Assembly: GCF_000953135.1 (NCBI RefSeq)
Contig: NZ_LN614827.1
Coordinates: forward strand, 4,117,564-4,181,563
Direction of reading: 5' to 3'
Origin: Legionella fallonii LLAP-10
GTDB taxonomy: Bacteria > Pseudomonadota > Gammaproteobacteria > Legionellales > Legionellaceae
Length of the DNA: 64,000 bases
Position numbers and translations under genes: made by a program. Position 1 is the stretch's first letter; each line of letters begins with the position of its first letter. Shown in pieces: positions 1-8,987 of the stretch. The notes under the pieces are model-generated. The model saw only the letters and a program-made list of their open reading frames with translations. It ran no database searches and was not told where the DNA came from.

Positions 1-352
1 TAAATGGGGCAGAAAAAGGAAATACTGGAATAATTCCCACAAAACCAGACTGATTGGTGTTATTACTGTAATGAGTCCAATCTACTGTTATATCGCTTCC
101 AGTACTATAATGATAAGAGCCCTCTGCTCTAAATCCAAAATTCCATTTGTTGTTTACATTCTGAAATAGTTCTGCTGCCTTAGCACCACCATAACTTGAT
201 TGTAAATATAATGCTTGAATACCAAAATCCCATAGCTTGGCTTCACATGGAACAGTCACATTCCCTGGAGCGCAGACAGGCCCCATCGTACCGGCGGACG
301 CAAAGCTACTTGCTGCCAATCCGATTACAGCTAAAGTTGTCTTTTTCAACAT
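1..352 (-). CDS. Major outer membrane porin (OmpS-like), 3' end cut by window edge
   Basis: This is the 5' part of a third porin gene; its 3' end lies outside the window. The ATG is at 352, preceded by GGAG. The translation begins MLKKTTLAVIGLAASSFASA, a signal peptide, followed by [18 protein letters not shown], nearly identical to the mature N-terminus of the two paralogs to the right. It then continues with WDFGIQALYLQSSYGGAK. The family forms the main outer membrane beta-barrel porin of Legionella, a cysteine-containing protein that is disulfide cross-linked to the wall. Only about 117 codons are visible. The gene starts 24 bp beyond the terminator hairpin of the preceding paralog and no clear promoter fits in that gap, so read-through may supply its transcript. 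Confidence 0.9.
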   Translation of the reverse strand, partial: MLKKTTLAVIGLAASSFASAGTMGPVCAPGNVTVPCEAKLWDFGIQALYLQSSYGGAKAAELFQNVNNKWNFGFRAEGSYHYSTGSDITVDWTHYSNNTNQSGFVGIIPVFPFSAPF

Positions 353-367
353 ATGAACTCCATTCCT

Positions 368-399
368 AAAAAAAAAGCCCATCACATATATGATGGGCT
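368..399 (-). terminator. Intrinsic terminator of the middle porin gene
   Basis: A perfect 9-bp stem (AGCCCATCA, 376-384, with TGATGGGCT, 391-399) and a 6-nt loop are followed on the minus strand by a run of T residues (368-375). It sits directly downstream of the porin stop codon at 426 and upstream of the partial porin start at 352. Confidence 0.9.
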
Positions 400-425
400 C
401 TTATAAATCTTAATTAATTAAGAAA

Positions 426-1343
426 TTATACGTTACCAACATACTTTAGACCAAAATATGGACCAGATGCAGCAAAGTTAGAGAAGTTGTTTGAACCAAC
501 TCCAAAACCTGTTAAACCGTTGTTAACAGCATTGAAGTAGTTGAACCACATGTAACCAGCATCTAAAGTCAAATCACCTTGTGCCATAGCATAAGTGTAA
601 TTAGCACCTAACTTAGCTTCAACTTCAGGAACGACTTGAGTAATGGAGTTAGTACCAAATGCAGCAACAGCAGCATTATTGTTTAATTGGTTGTTGATTG
701 TACCAACTAATATAGCACCAGCTGCTTTAGCATAAACGCCGAATCCGTTACCGAATACGTAGTTCATGTCTATACCAGTACGTGGACCGAATCCATTGTA
801 GTTAGAATAGAATGGGTTAACGAAACCAAAACCATTGTCGTTGTTACCAATGTTAATACGTGCGTATTGGAAACCACCGTGGAAACGGATTTTCTTGTTA
901 GCACTGAAATCAACAAACTGACCTAACTCACCATTAACAGCATCCCATCTTACACGGTTCAGATCATTCAAACCGAAGAAGAAGTTGTTAAAGTTGTTGT
1001 TATTGTTATCAGCATCTAAATGGTACCAGTTGATGTTAACATCATTACCAGTATTGAAATGGTAAGAAGCTTCTAATTGAAAACCCCAGTTCCAGTTGTT
1101 ATCGTTGTTGCCGAAACCGTTGATGAAATCAAATTTTTCAAACTGAGCAAGAGTACCGAAGTTATTTTGGCTTCCGTAATAAACTGTTTGTAAATATAAT
1201 GCTTGGCCACCGATATCCCAAGCTGTTCTTTCGCAAGGAACAGTAACATTTCCTGGGGTGCAAACTGGGCCCATAGTACCAGCAAATACTGCACTGCTAC
1301 CGAAAGCAAGAACAGCTAACGCTGTTTTTTTCAAATTTAACAT
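426..1343 (-). CDS. Major outer membrane porin, OmpS-like, 305 aa
   Basis: Outer membrane porin. The start was put at the ATG at 1343, preceded by GGAG with a 6-nt gap, rather than an in-frame codon four residues upstream. Residues 1-22 are a signal peptide ([20 protein letters not shown] then AG). The mature end [20 protein letters not shown] is the hallmark of Legionella OmpS and holds two cysteines. The rest alternates short amphipathic strands with loops very rich in Asn, Phe and Gly, and ends in [12 protein letters not shown], a barrel-type C-terminus. It is closely related along its whole length to the paralog at 1510-2427; they differ mainly in the Asn-rich loops. A good promoter and a strong terminator make it its own transcription unit. 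Confidence 0.93.
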   Translation of the reverse strand: MLNLKKTALAVLAFGSSAVFAGTMGPVCTPGNVTVPCERTAWDIGGQALYLQTVYYGSQNNFGTLAQFEKFDFINGFGNNDNNWNWGFQLEASYHFNTGNDVNINWYHLDADNNNNNFNNFFFGLNDLNRVRWDAVNGELGQFVDFSANKKIRFHGGFQYARINIGNNDNGFGFVNPFYSNYNGFGPRTGIDMNYVFGNGFGVYAKAAGAILVGTINNQLNNNAAVAAFGTNSITQVVPEVEAKLGANYTYAMAQGDLTLDAGYMWFNYFNAVNNGLTGFGVGSNNFSNFAASGPYFGLKYVGNV

Positions 1344-1446
1344 GCTTATCTCCACTTTTTTATTATTAATTTCCGTTCGTTACCAATTTAATACTAATCA
1401 GCAACAGTACGCATTTTTCGCTCTAATCGAGAGCGTACCTGGATAA

Positions 1447-1475
1447 ATTATCCAGCTGGACTTTGATAAAGTCAA
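1447..1475 (-). promoter_or_regulatory. Sigma-70-type promoter of the middle porin gene
   Basis: On the minus strand, TTGACT (1475-1470), 17 bp and GATAAT (1452-1447) lie about 100 bp before the porin ATG. The paralog to the right has the same layout, which supports a real promoter and a long leader. Confidence 0.75.
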
Positions 1476-1509
1476 CAGTATTGCTGAAATTTCTTAAAAA
1501 GTTAGCAAA

Positions 1510-2427
1510 TTACACATTACCAACATACTTCAGACCAAAATATGGGCCTGATGCAGAGAAGTTAGTGAAATTATTGACACCAACTCCAAACCCAGTCAAG
1601 CCATTGTTCACGGCATTGAAGTAGTTAAACCACATATAACCAGCATCTAAAGTTAAATCACCTTGTGCCATAGCGTAGGTATAATTAGCACCTAATTTCG
1701 CATCAACCTCAGGAACAATCTGCGTGATAGAACCAAATCCAAATATAACTGGCCCGCCAGCAGCATAATTTAACTGATTGGTAATTGAGCCTGCTAAAAC
1801 GGCACCTGCTGCTTTAGCGTATACACCAAGACCGTTACCAAACACATAATTCATGTCTATACCAGTACGTGGACCAAATCCATTATAAGAAGAATAAAAT
1901 GGATTAACGACGCCAAAATAGTTGTTGTTATTTCCTATAATGATTCGTGCATATTGAAAACCTCCATGAAAGCGGATTTTCTTATTAGCACTGAAATCAA
2001 CAAACTGACCGAACTCACCATTAACAGCATCCCACTTGGCTCGATTGAAATTACCGAACCCATTGTTGAAGAAGATGGTACTATTGTCGTTGTTATCAGC
2101 TTCTAGGTGATACCAACTAATGGTTATATCATTTCCAGTATTGAAGTGATAAGAACCTTCAATTTGAAACCCCCAATTCCAATTATCATTGTTATTAAAA
2201 GCATTGAATGGGGTAAACTCTTCAACCTGAGCTAAAGTAGCGAAATCATTCTGGCTGCCAGAGAAAACTGACTGCAAATATAATGCTTGAACGCCAAAAT
2301 CCCAAGCAGTTCTTTCACAAGGAACAGTAACATTGCCTGGGGTACATACCGGCCCCATAGTACCAGCAAAGGCCACGCTGCTTCCTAAAGCAAGTACGGC
2401 GACTGCTGCTTTTGTTAAACTAAACAT
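1510..2427 (-). CDS. Major outer membrane porin, OmpS-like, 305 aa
   Basis: Second complete porin of the array. The ATG at 2427 is preceded by GGAGG. The product starts [20 protein letters not shown], followed by the conserved [20 protein letters not shown] segment. Its length (305 aa) is the same as its left neighbour, and the C-termini match almost exactly ([15 protein letters not shown]). It most resembles the described OmpS start ([16 protein letters not shown]), so it may be the main expressed copy; that is inference. Three tandem paralogs imply recent duplication and possible gene conversion. It is outer membrane located, a general porin and, in Legionella, a surface antigen. Confidence 0.93.
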   Translation of the reverse strand: MFSLTKAAVAVLALGSSVAFAGTMGPVCTPGNVTVPCERTAWDFGVQALYLQSVFSGSQNDFATLAQVEEFTPFNAFNNNDNWNWGFQIEGSYHFNTGNDITISWYHLEADNNDNSTIFFNNGFGNFNRAKWDAVNGEFGQFVDFSANKKIRFHGGFQYARIIIGNNNNYFGVVNPFYSSYNGFGPRTGIDMNYVFGNGLGVYAKAAGAVLAGSITNQLNYAAGGPVIFGFGSITQIVPEVDAKLGANYTYAMAQGDLTLDAGYMWFNYFNAVNNGLTGFGVGVNNFTNFSASGPYFGLKYVGNV

Positions 2428-2536
2428 GCTTTGCCTCCACTACATTATTATTGAGTTCCATTTCATTGATAGCTCACTCTTTGGAGTTGCCAATAGCACA
2501 CTTTCGTCGCTTAGGCTCGAAGCATGCAACGGTATC

Positions 2537-2565
2537 AGTATCTGCAGGGATTTTGCATAAGTCAA
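2537..2565 (-). promoter_or_regulatory. Sigma-70-type promoter of the right-hand porin gene
   Basis: On the minus strand, TTGACT (2565-2560), a 17-bp spacer and GATACT (2542-2537) lie about 100 bp before the ATG at 2427. The -35 hexamer and spacing are the same as in the neighbouring paralog. Confidence 0.75.
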
Positions 2566-2625
2566 GAATTTCTATAAAAAAAAATCAACATTTTCATGAA
2601 GATATCGTTATTTTATTCATTAACG

Positions 2626-3507
2626 TTATTTTTTAATCAGACTGACAACTACACGACGATTGGCAGCGCGCCCATCATCAGTATCATTTCTAGCAATCGG
2701 TTTTAATGCCCCAAACCATGTCACCGATAATTTATTTTTAGGTACGCCAAGCCCTAATAAATAATGTTTTACAGCTTCAGCTCGAAATTGTGATATAGCA
2801 TTGTTGTAACCTTTGCGTCCACTCTCATCGGCATACCCTTCTACGCGAATTTTCTCTATTCGCGTATCTGCAGCGACATATTGAGCAATACGCCGTAATT
2901 GGTCTTTATCGGCATCGGTGAGCATTTTACTATCTACCCCAAAATGGAACACACTTTCTTTCACATCGTCATAATTAAAAGGTAATAAACTGCCCAAACA
3001 GCGCTGATAAAGTGAAAATACTTTTTGAAACCTTATGGGAGAAAGCGCCACGGTCACATCAAAACCCTCTTCAGAATGATAGCTAAAATTTGCTTGATAT
3101 CCCTGGGATAGATAAGTTAATAGTTTTAAAGCGGGCTCACGTGATAAATAAATGCCATATTCTCCTGGCTTTATAAACGTTCGACCAACAACAAAAGAGG
3201 GGCCAAAAGGTTTCCAGACAGGGGATTTAGCAGTCACATGAGCAGGCAGCGCGCGCTGTACCTGAGACCACTTGCGTAAAATAAAATGCGGCGACTTAGT
3301 TGCATATTGCTCGAAATAGCCAATACCGTAGTTAGGTATCATTAAAGAAAGACCACAACGAATAGGATTACCACTCATACGCCATTTTTCATCCCCCATA
3401 GGACTAATATAGTCAACATGAAGGGCGGCAAAAGAGGTATTTATTGCAAACACATACCCCATAACGCTAGTCTTTATATGTTTGCCAATCCTTTGTCCAA
3501 ATGCCAT
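2626..3507 (-). CDS. motY: Flagellar stator-associated protein MotY (OmpA-family C-terminus)
   Basis: Periplasmic protein of polar flagella that forms the T-ring and anchors MotAB-type stators to the peptidoglycan. Residues 1-27 are a signal peptide ending INTSFA. The N-terminal half (about 28-160) carries the MotY pattern: YISPMGDEKW, a CGLSLMIPNYG stretch, then the FVVGRTF and SREPALKLL segments. The C-terminal half (about 175-293) is an OmpA-like peptidoglycan-binding domain, with VEGYADESGRKGYNNAIS and a conserved Arg (RAEAV), plus GAxxPIARNDTDDGRAANRR. The length of 293 aa suits the family. It is transcribed separately from the porins and diverges from pyrC with 69 bp between the two starts. 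Confidence 0.88.
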   Translation of the reverse strand: MAFGQRIGKHIKTSVMGYVFAINTSFAALHVDYISPMGDEKWRMSGNPIRCGLSLMIPNYGIGYFEQYATKSPHFILRKWSQVQRALPAHVTAKSPVWKPFGPSFVVGRTFIKPGEYGIYLSREPALKLLTYLSQGYQANFSYHSEEGFDVTVALSPIRFQKVFSLYQRCLGSLLPFNYDDVKESVFHFGVDSKMLTDADKDQLRRIAQYVAADTRIEKIRVEGYADESGRKGYNNAISQFRAEAVKHYLLGLGVPKNKLSVTWFGALKPIARNDTDDGRAANRRVVVSLIKK

Positions 3508-3576
3508 TTTTTGCTCATCCCTATCGCCTAATTCGTGTTATTCTTATGTATCGGCAACGGCCTCGGAATCTTTATT

Positions 3577-4614
3577 ATGAAAACTGTTACTATCAATCGC
3601 CCTGACGATTGGCATGTACACCTTAGAGATGGCGACCAGTTACTCCATACTGTTCCTGCTACTGCACAACATTTTGCCCGTGCTCTGGTCATGCCCAACC
3701 TAAAGCCAGCACTCACTACTTTGCCTGAAATTGAGCATTATAGAAATAGAATTATTGCTGCAATTCCCGATAATTCATCATTTAATCCTTATATGACGTT
3801 CTATCTCAATGAATCAGTTGCCGCAGAAGAGTTGCAGCAAGCCGCATCAATTCCTTATGTGTTAGGTGCCAAGCTCTATCCAGCCGGCGCCACAACTAAT
3901 TCAGAGGCCGGCGTTAAATCATTAAATGATTTGTATTCCCTTTTTGAAGTATTACAAAATAATAATATGGTATTGCAAATTCATGGAGAGGTAACTCACA
4001 GTGACATCTTCGAGCGCGAAGCATTATTTATTGACGAATATTTAAGGCCTATTGCGGCTAATTTCCCTAAGTTAAGAATAGTATTGGAGCACATTTCAAC
4101 TCAAGCAGCGGTTGATTTTGTTACCCAAGCCCCAGCAACAATTGCGGCAACGATAACACCTCATCATCTATTATATAATCGCAATCAACTACTGGCTGGC
4201 GGCATTAGACCGCATTATTATTGTCTTCCTATTTTAAAACATGAAAAGGATCAAAAGGCGTTACAAGCAGCAGCTAATAGCGGTAACCCCAAATTTTTTG
4301 CTGGCACCGACAGCGCGCCGCATTCTATAAATACCAAAGAGAATAGTTGTGGTTGTGCTGGTATTTATTCAGCTCCATTTGCGTTGGCGCTTTATACCCA
4401 AATATTTGATGAAATGAATCATCTGGAAAAACTAAATGATTTTACTAGCCGTTTTGGTGCTGACTTTTATCAATTGCCAGTGAATGCAGAAAAAATTGAA
4501 TTAATAAAAACCCCTCAACCTATACCTGATTTAATGCCTTTAGGTTCAAATCAAGTTGTTCCTATAGCCGCTGGCGAAACAATACAATGGAGTATACATG
4601 GCCTCCCCAGATAG
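3577..4614 (+). CDS. pyrC: Dihydroorotase (class II, PyrC)
   Basis: Catalyses ring closure of carbamoyl aspartate to dihydroorotate, step three of pyrimidine synthesis, in the cytoplasm. Zinc ligands are visible: HVH in DWHVHLRDGD (H13, H15), the carboxylated Lys in GAKLYPAG (K99), H136 (QIHGE), H172 (LEHIS) and D245 (AGTDSAPH). The start was put at ATG 3577, giving 345 aa as in enteric PyrC; an in-frame upstream extension of 14 residues has no homologous look. The stop codon overlaps the start of rnt by 17 bp, so the two are translationally coupled. Confidence 0.95.
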   Translation: MKTVTINRPDDWHVHLRDGDQLLHTVPATAQHFARALVMPNLKPALTTLPEIEHYRNRIIAAIPDNSSFNPYMTFYLNESVAAEELQQAASIPYVLGAKLYPAGATTNSEAGVKSLNDLYSLFEVLQNNNMVLQIHGEVTHSDIFEREALFIDEYLRPIAANFPKLRIVLEHISTQAAVDFVTQAPATIAATITPHHLLYNRNQLLAGGIRPHYYCLPILKHEKDQKALQAAANSGNPKFFAGTDSAPHSINTKENSCGCAGIYSAPFALALYTQIFDEMNHLEKLNDFTSRFGADFYQLPVNAEKIELIKTPQPIPDLMPLGSNQVVPIAAGETIQWSIHGLPR

Positions 4615-5224
4615 TATTTTAAGTCTAAAGATTAAAGAACGCTTTCGAGGCTTCTTACCTGTAGTTGTTGATGTGGAAACAGCAGGAATAGAACCAAAAA
4701 AAAATGCTCTTCTTGAAATGTGTATTGTGCTAATCGACATGGATGAGCAAGGTTTATTTCATCGAAGCAATAGCTATTTTGAACATATTTTACCGTTTGA
4801 AGGAGCAGAACTGGATGAAAAATCTCTTGCCTTTAATCAAATTGATCCCTATCAACCCTTACGCTTTGCAATAGATGAAAAAAGTGCTCTGGAGCGGCTG
4901 TTTAAACCCATTAATGAAGCACTAAAAAAAACACACTGCCAAAGGGCTGTGTTAGTTGGGCATAATGCATGGTTCGATTTATTATTTGTAAAAGAAGCCA
5001 TCAAAAGGACTGGCGTAAAATCGCCTTTTCATGCATTCACCTGTTTTGATACGGCAACCCTAGGAGGACTAATTTATGGACAGACAGTTTTAGCTAAGGC
5101 AGCTAAGGCCGCGCGGATCCCCTTTGATCCGAATGAGGCTCACTCAGCAATTTATGATGCAGAAAAAACAGCAGATTTATTTTGTAGCATGATCAATACA
5201 TGGAGAAAAATGGTTCAACCATAA
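4598..5224 (+). CDS. rnt: Ribonuclease T (DEDDh 3'-5' exonuclease)
   Basis: Trims the 3' ends of tRNA and other stable RNAs. All five DEDDh residues are present: D25 and E27 in VVDVETAG, D127 in GHNAWFD, and H182 and D187 in HSAIYDAEKTADL. The length of 208 aa is close to the enteric protein. The ATG at 4598 overlaps the end of pyrC. A long stem with no T-run follows the stop codon and faces the convergent ahpC. Confidence 0.95.
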   Translation: MASPDSILSLKIKERFRGFLPVVVDVETAGIEPKKNALLEMCIVLIDMDEQGLFHRSNSYFEHILPFEGAELDEKSLAFNQIDPYQPLRFAIDEKSALERLFKPINEALKKTHCQRAVLVGHNAWFDLLFVKEAIKRTGVKSPFHAFTCFDTATLGGLIYGQTVLAKAAKAARIPFDPNEAHSAIYDAEKTADLFCSMINTWRKMVQP

Positions 5225-5246
5225 ATTCTTGAGTTCTTGCAAATTG

Positions 5247-5277
5247 AACCCGCATAAGGAAAAACCCCATGCGGGTT
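5247..5277. terminator. Stem-loop between convergent rnt and ahpC
   Basis: AACCCGCAT (5247-5255) pairs perfectly with ATGCGGGTT (5269-5277) across a 13-nt loop. It lies between two convergent stop codons. There is no strong T-run on either side, so termination efficiency is uncertain. Confidence 0.5.
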
Positions 5278-5288
5278 GATGAAATGAC

Positions 5289-5894
5289 TTATAAAGAGTC
5301 AGAATGCTCAGCTAAATAAGCGGCAACACCTTGAGGAGAGGCTTTCATCCCAACATCGCCTTTCTTCCATCCAGCAGGACAAACTTCACCATGTTCTTCA
5401 AAGAACTGTACCGCATCTATAGTACGGAGAATTTCGTCTACATTTCTGCCGATAGGTAAGTCATTAACGATTTGTGAACGAACCATACCATTAGTATCAA
5501 TGATAAATGCCGCACGGAAGGCAACGCCGGCAACAGGATGTTCTATACCATAAGATTGACAAATACTATGATTCATATCTGCAGCCATAGTATAGCGAAC
5601 AGGGCCAATACCACCACTTTTTACCGGAGTATTTCTGTATGCATTATGAGTAAAATGAGAATCAATAGAAACAGAAACCACCTCAACGTTACGACTTTTA
5701 AATTCGTCAATGCGATGATCAAGAGCAATTAACTCTGAAGGACACACAAAAGTGAAATCTAAAGGATAGAAAAAAACTAATCCATATTTACCTTTTAAAT
5801 GCTCATGCAAATTAAATTTGTCAACTATTTCACCATTTCCCATTACCGCAGCAACAGTAAAATCTGGCGCTTTACGTCCTACTAATACACTCAT
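5289..5894 (-). CDS. ahpC: Peroxiredoxin, typical 2-Cys (AhpC/TsaA)
   Basis: Reduces hydrogen peroxide, organic peroxides and peroxynitrite in the cytoplasm. The peroxidatic Cys is C51 in DFTFVCPSEL and the resolving Cys is C172 in GEVCPAGW; the latter marks a typical 2-Cys enzyme that works as a dimer or decamer. The start was placed at ATG 5894 (MSVLVGRKAPDF), preceded by GGAG, giving 201 aa; the 13-codon upstream extension is not family-like. It is downstream of grxD with a 51-bp gap, so the two are probably co-transcribed. No ahpF lies here, so its reductant is not evident from the window. Confidence 0.93.
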   Translation of the reverse strand: MSVLVGRKAPDFTVAAVMGNGEIVDKFNLHEHLKGKYGLVFFYPLDFTFVCPSELIALDHRIDEFKSRNVEVVSVSIDSHFTHNAYRNTPVKSGGIGPVRYTMAADMNHSICQSYGIEHPVAGVAFRAAFIIDTNGMVRSQIVNDLPIGRNVDEILRTIDAVQFFEEHGEVCPAGWKKGDVGMKASPQGVAAYLAEHSDSL

Positions 5895-5945
5895 TTTATG
5901 ATCTCCATTGCAAGATGCAGGATATTCCTGCACTTATTATTATAA

Positions 5946-6263
5946 TTAGGCTGCAACCGCATCACGTAACATGGGCTCTAATTCACCTTGCTGAAACATT
6001 TCAGCAATGATGTCAGAACCACCAATCAATTCACCTTTCACATATAATTGAGGGAAAGTAGGCCAATCTGATACCTGTGGGAGCATTTGGCGAATATCGG
6101 GATTAGCAAGAATATCTACATAAGCAAAATCCACTCCACAAGCTTCTATGCATTGTACCGCACGAGCTGAAAATCCACATTGCGGCATCTTAGGGCTACC
6201 CTTCATATAAAGGATGATCGCATTTTCAGCAATTTGCTTTTTAATTTTTTCTAAAGTATCCAC
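5946..6263 (-). CDS. grxD: Monothiol glutaredoxin GrxD
   Basis: Monothiol glutaredoxin that binds a 2Fe-2S cluster and delivers it to target proteins. The signature CGFS is at residues 29-32 in KGSPKMPQCGFS; the GSH-binding WPTFPQLYVKGELIGGSDI segment is intact. Its 105 aa is the usual length for single-domain members. It is the first gene of a likely grxD-ahpC unit and is divergent from sodB across a 475-bp spacer. Confidence 0.94.
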   Translation of the reverse strand: MDTLEKIKKQIAENAIILYMKGSPKMPQCGFSARAVQCIEACGVDFAYVDILANPDIRQMLPQVSDWPTFPQLYVKGELIGGSDIIAEMFQQGELEPMLRDAVAA

Positions 6264-6738
6264 TTATGCACCTTTATTGATAATAGATCGCACTAATTAT
6301 GGCGAAAACCGACCAAGCCCGCAACTAATCATTCTATAATGAGTCCAAGATTGTTATAAACCTTGAATTCACTGAATAGAACATTATTCGCAGAAGGTAA
6401 TTACAGTGATTCTCCTGCCATCAATTAATGCCATTGTTTTATACTAGGACTAAAAATTTCCTGGGGACTAGATTATAGTACGAGTTCAATTTTTGCGCAA
6501 CCAGCAATTAATCGTGTTAGTTCCTCTGGTCGAAGCTCCCCATAGGCTAGAACCATTTTTTAAATAGGCAATCGTTTGAATAGATGACCGTTAATTTAAG
6601 AAATATAAGAAGGGTATTTAATCAAATATGATTATGTAAAAGAGAATAAAAAAATAGTCATAAAATGCTTCCCTGCTACATTGAATATCGTACCTATCCT
6701 GCTACACTAAACTTCTTTATAAATTCCAGGAGATCAGC
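6264..6738. other. Intergenic region between grxD and sodB
   Basis: 475 bp without a credible gene. The right end holds a probable sodB promoter (listed separately). The remainder is AT-rich; I see no repeats, RNA gene or convincing Fur-type palindrome in it. Confidence 0.5.
6681..6708 (+). promoter_or_regulatory. Probable sodB promoter
   Basis: TTGAAT (6681-6686), a 16-bp spacer and TACACT (6703-6708) lie 30 bp before the ATG. The start codon follows a CAGGAG ribosome-binding site (6728-6733). Confidence 0.55.
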
Positions 6739-7317
6739 ATGACATTTACGTTACCGCCATTACCCTATGCAATGGATGCACTTAGCCCACATATATCCAA
6801 AGAAACATTAGAATATCATTATGGCAAACATCATCAGGCTTATGTCACTAATTTGAATAAACTAGTCCCAGGCACTGAATTTGAAGGAATGAATCTGGAA
6901 GAGATCATCCTCAAATCAAAAGGAGGTATATTCAATAACGCAGCTCAAATTTGGAATCATACTTTTTATTGGCACAGCCTTAGCCCTAATGGTGGTGGCG
7001 AGCCTACAGGTAAAGTGGCTGACGCTATTAATCAAAACTTTGGTTCTTTTGCTGCATTCAAAGAACAGTTTACTCAAGCGGCAGCCACTACTTTTGGTTC
7101 AGGTTGGGCGTGGTTAGTTCAAGAAGATTCCGGCGCGTTAAAAATTATTAGCACCAGTAATGCCGGTACCCCAATGACAGAAGGCTTGACGGCTTTATTG
7201 ACCTGTGATGTTTGGGAGCACGCTTATTACATTGATTACCGCAACGCGAGACCCGAATACCTCAACCACTTCTGGTCAGTCGTCAATTGGGATTTTGTTG
7301 CTCAAAATTTGAAATAA
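6739..7317 (+). CDS. sodB: Iron superoxide dismutase
   Basis: Converts superoxide to oxygen and hydrogen peroxide. Metal ligands are H27 ([13 protein letters not shown]), H74 (QIWNHTFYW), D157 and H161 ([14 protein letters not shown]). Q70 in the N-terminal half (NNAAQIWNH) is the feature of iron rather than manganese enzymes. There is no signal peptide, so it is cytoplasmic; 192 aa is the normal length. It faces grxD-ahpC, so superoxide and peroxide defence genes are side by side. The argD start follows 20 bp after its stop, so read-through into argD is possible. Confidence 0.96.
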   Translation: MTFTLPPLPYAMDALSPHISKETLEYHYGKHHQAYVTNLNKLVPGTEFEGMNLEEIILKSKGGIFNNAAQIWNHTFYWHSLSPNGGGEPTGKVADAINQNFGSFAAFKEQFTQAAATTFGSGWAWLVQEDSGALKIISTSNAGTPMTEGLTALLTCDVWEHAYYIDYRNARPEYLNHFWSVVNWDFVAQNLK

Positions 7318-7337
7318 AGGAACAATAGGGAGAGATC

Positions 7338-8504
7338 ATGGCTTTAATAACGTGCTATAACCCCATGCCAATAACATTCACCCATGGTGAAGGAGTTTGG
7401 TTATATGATGACCAAGGAAAAGCTTATCTCGATGGCCTAAGCGGGATAGCTGTTTGCGGATTGGGCCATGCTCACCCTGATGTAACTCGCACCATACAGC
7501 AACAAGCAGCAAAATTGCTCCACACGTCGAATGCCTTTCATATTAAAGAGCAAGAATTGCTTGCTCAAAAGCTCTGTGCTATGGCAGGAATGGAGCAGGT
7601 GTTTTTCTCCAACTCAGGAGCGGAAGCAAATGAGGCAGCTATTAAGCTAACCCGTCTTTATGGCCATAAAAAAGGTATAGAAACACCCTCAATTATAGTG
7701 ATGGAAAAGGCCTTCCATGGCAGAACTATGGCCACCTTAACTGCATCAGGTAGTCGCAAAGTTCAAGCGGGTTTTGAGCCTCTTGTCCCTGGATTCATTC
7801 GCTCACCTTTTAATGATTTAGATGCCATTCACAAAATTGCAGCCAATAGAGAAGATGTAGTGGCCGTTATGATTGAACCTATTCAAGGAGAAGGAGGTAT
7901 TTATTCTGCTGAAGAAGGCTATCTTCGTGCCCTAGCACAACTTTGCGAGCAAAAAGGTTGGATGCTTATTCTGGATGAGGTGCAAACAGGTAATGGCCGT
8001 ACAGGAAAACTGTTTGCCTGTATGCATTACAACATACAGCCAGATATTCTTACTACAGCAAAGGGATTAGGTAATGGTGTTCCCATCGGTGCATGCCTGA
8101 TGAGCAAAAAGGCTATGGATTTATTTAAACCAGGAAATCATGGTTCAACTTTTGGTGGTAATCCCTTAGCATGTGCCACAGCATTAACTGTTTTGGAGGT
8201 CATTGAACGCGACAACCTGTGTGAAAAAGTAACTAAAAACAGTGCCCTCTTAATGGATAAATTAATAAATAATCTAGGCGAGCATCCTCACGTCAAAGCT
8301 ATACGCGGCAAAGGTTATATGATAGGCATAGAACTTGATAGACCAGTTAATGATATCAAAGCCATTGGCTTGGCTAATGGGGTAGTATTCAATATTACCG
8401 CCGATACGGTAATAAGGCTCTTACCTCCTCTTATTATTAACGAAGAAGAAATAGAAGAATTGGTAAATCGATTAACGATGACTATTAATCAATTTACTGC
8501 TTAG
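7338..8504 (+). CDS. argD: Acetylornithine/succinyldiaminopimelate aminotransferase family (ArgD-like)
   Basis: Class-III PLP-dependent aminotransferase. The PLP lysine is K242 in TTAKGLGNGVPIGA; D213 of LILDEVQTGNGRTG contacts the pyridine ring; FFSNSGAEANEAAIKL and the HGRTMATL segment bind phosphate and substrate. The 388-aa length and sequence pattern fit ArgD, which acts in arginine synthesis and can also serve succinyldiaminopimelate transamination in lysine and cell-wall synthesis. No other arginine genes are near, so the diaminopimelate role is an alternative. A GGGAGAG ribosome-binding site precedes the ATG. Confidence 0.85.
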   Translation: MALITCYNPMPITFTHGEGVWLYDDQGKAYLDGLSGIAVCGLGHAHPDVTRTIQQQAAKLLHTSNAFHIKEQELLAQKLCAMAGMEQVFFSNSGAEANEAAIKLTRLYGHKKGIETPSIIVMEKAFHGRTMATLTASGSRKVQAGFEPLVPGFIRSPFNDLDAIHKIAANREDVVAVMIEPIQGEGGIYSAEEGYLRALAQLCEQKGWMLILDEVQTGNGRTGKLFACMHYNIQPDILTTAKGLGNGVPIGACLMSKKAMDLFKPGNHGSTFGGNPLACATALTVLEVIERDNLCEKVTKNSALLMDKLINNLGEHPHVKAIRGKGYMIGIELDRPVNDIKAIGLANGVVFNITADTVIRLLPPLIINEEEIEELVNRLTMTINQFTA

Positions 8505-8549
8505 GTAATAGGCTTAACTTAAGCAGTAGGTTGAGCCACGGAGAAAATT

Positions 8550-8984
8550 ATGAGCGCTCTCTTTCATTTGGCATTTCCCATACATGATTTGGAATTAGCT
8601 AAAACCTTTTATCTAGATAAATTAGGCTGTGAACTAGGTCGATCATCCGAACATGCTTTGATTTTTAAATTGGGTACACATCAAATTGTTGCCCACAAAA
8701 TAGATGCGCCCCTTCCTCCTCAACAAGGTATTTATCCACGACATTTTGGTTTAATTTTCCAAGAAAAAAGTGAGTTTGACGCATTGATTGAACGATTAAA
8801 TAGCAAGCATGTTCATTTTGAAATCCCATTAAAAACACGCTTTCCTAATTCAAAAATAGAACATCAATCTTTCTTCTTAAAAGATCCGACTAATAATCTA
8901 CTTGAGTTCAAATATTATACTTATCCCTCCGCCATATTTGGCGAACACGAATTGAAACAAATAGGAGAAGGCAAACAAGGATAA
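8550..8984 (+). CDS. VOC-superfamily metalloprotein (glyoxalase/dioxygenase-like)
   Basis: A 144-aa protein with the paired beta-alpha-beta-beta-beta fold of the vicinal oxygen chelate superfamily. Candidate metal ligands are H6 (ALFHLAFPIHD), H65 (YPRHFGLIF) and E119 (DPTNNLLEFKYY), the usual positions. DLELAKTFYLDKLGCELGR is the typical first helix and strand. Substrate cannot be told: the family includes glyoxalases, ring-cleaving dioxygenases and antibiotic-binding proteins. It ends 3 bp before the convergent diesterase gene. Confidence 0.8.
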   Translation: MSALFHLAFPIHDLELAKTFYLDKLGCELGRSSEHALIFKLGTHQIVAHKIDAPLPPQQGIYPRHFGLIFQEKSEFDALIERLNSKHVHFEIPLKTRFPNSKIEHQSFFLKDPTNNLLEFKYYTYPSAIFGEHELKQIGEGKQG

Positions 8985-8987
8985 CTT

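Noticed and set aside
1073..1309. Minus-strand alternative frame inside the middle porin gene
   Set aside because: Entirely inside a certain porin gene in another frame; product has no family features.
1379..1440. Palindromic pairs in the porin leader (CGCTCT/AGAGCG and GTACGC/GCGTAC) as a terminator
   Set aside because: No T-run follows on either strand and they lie just downstream of the promoter; more likely leader structure.
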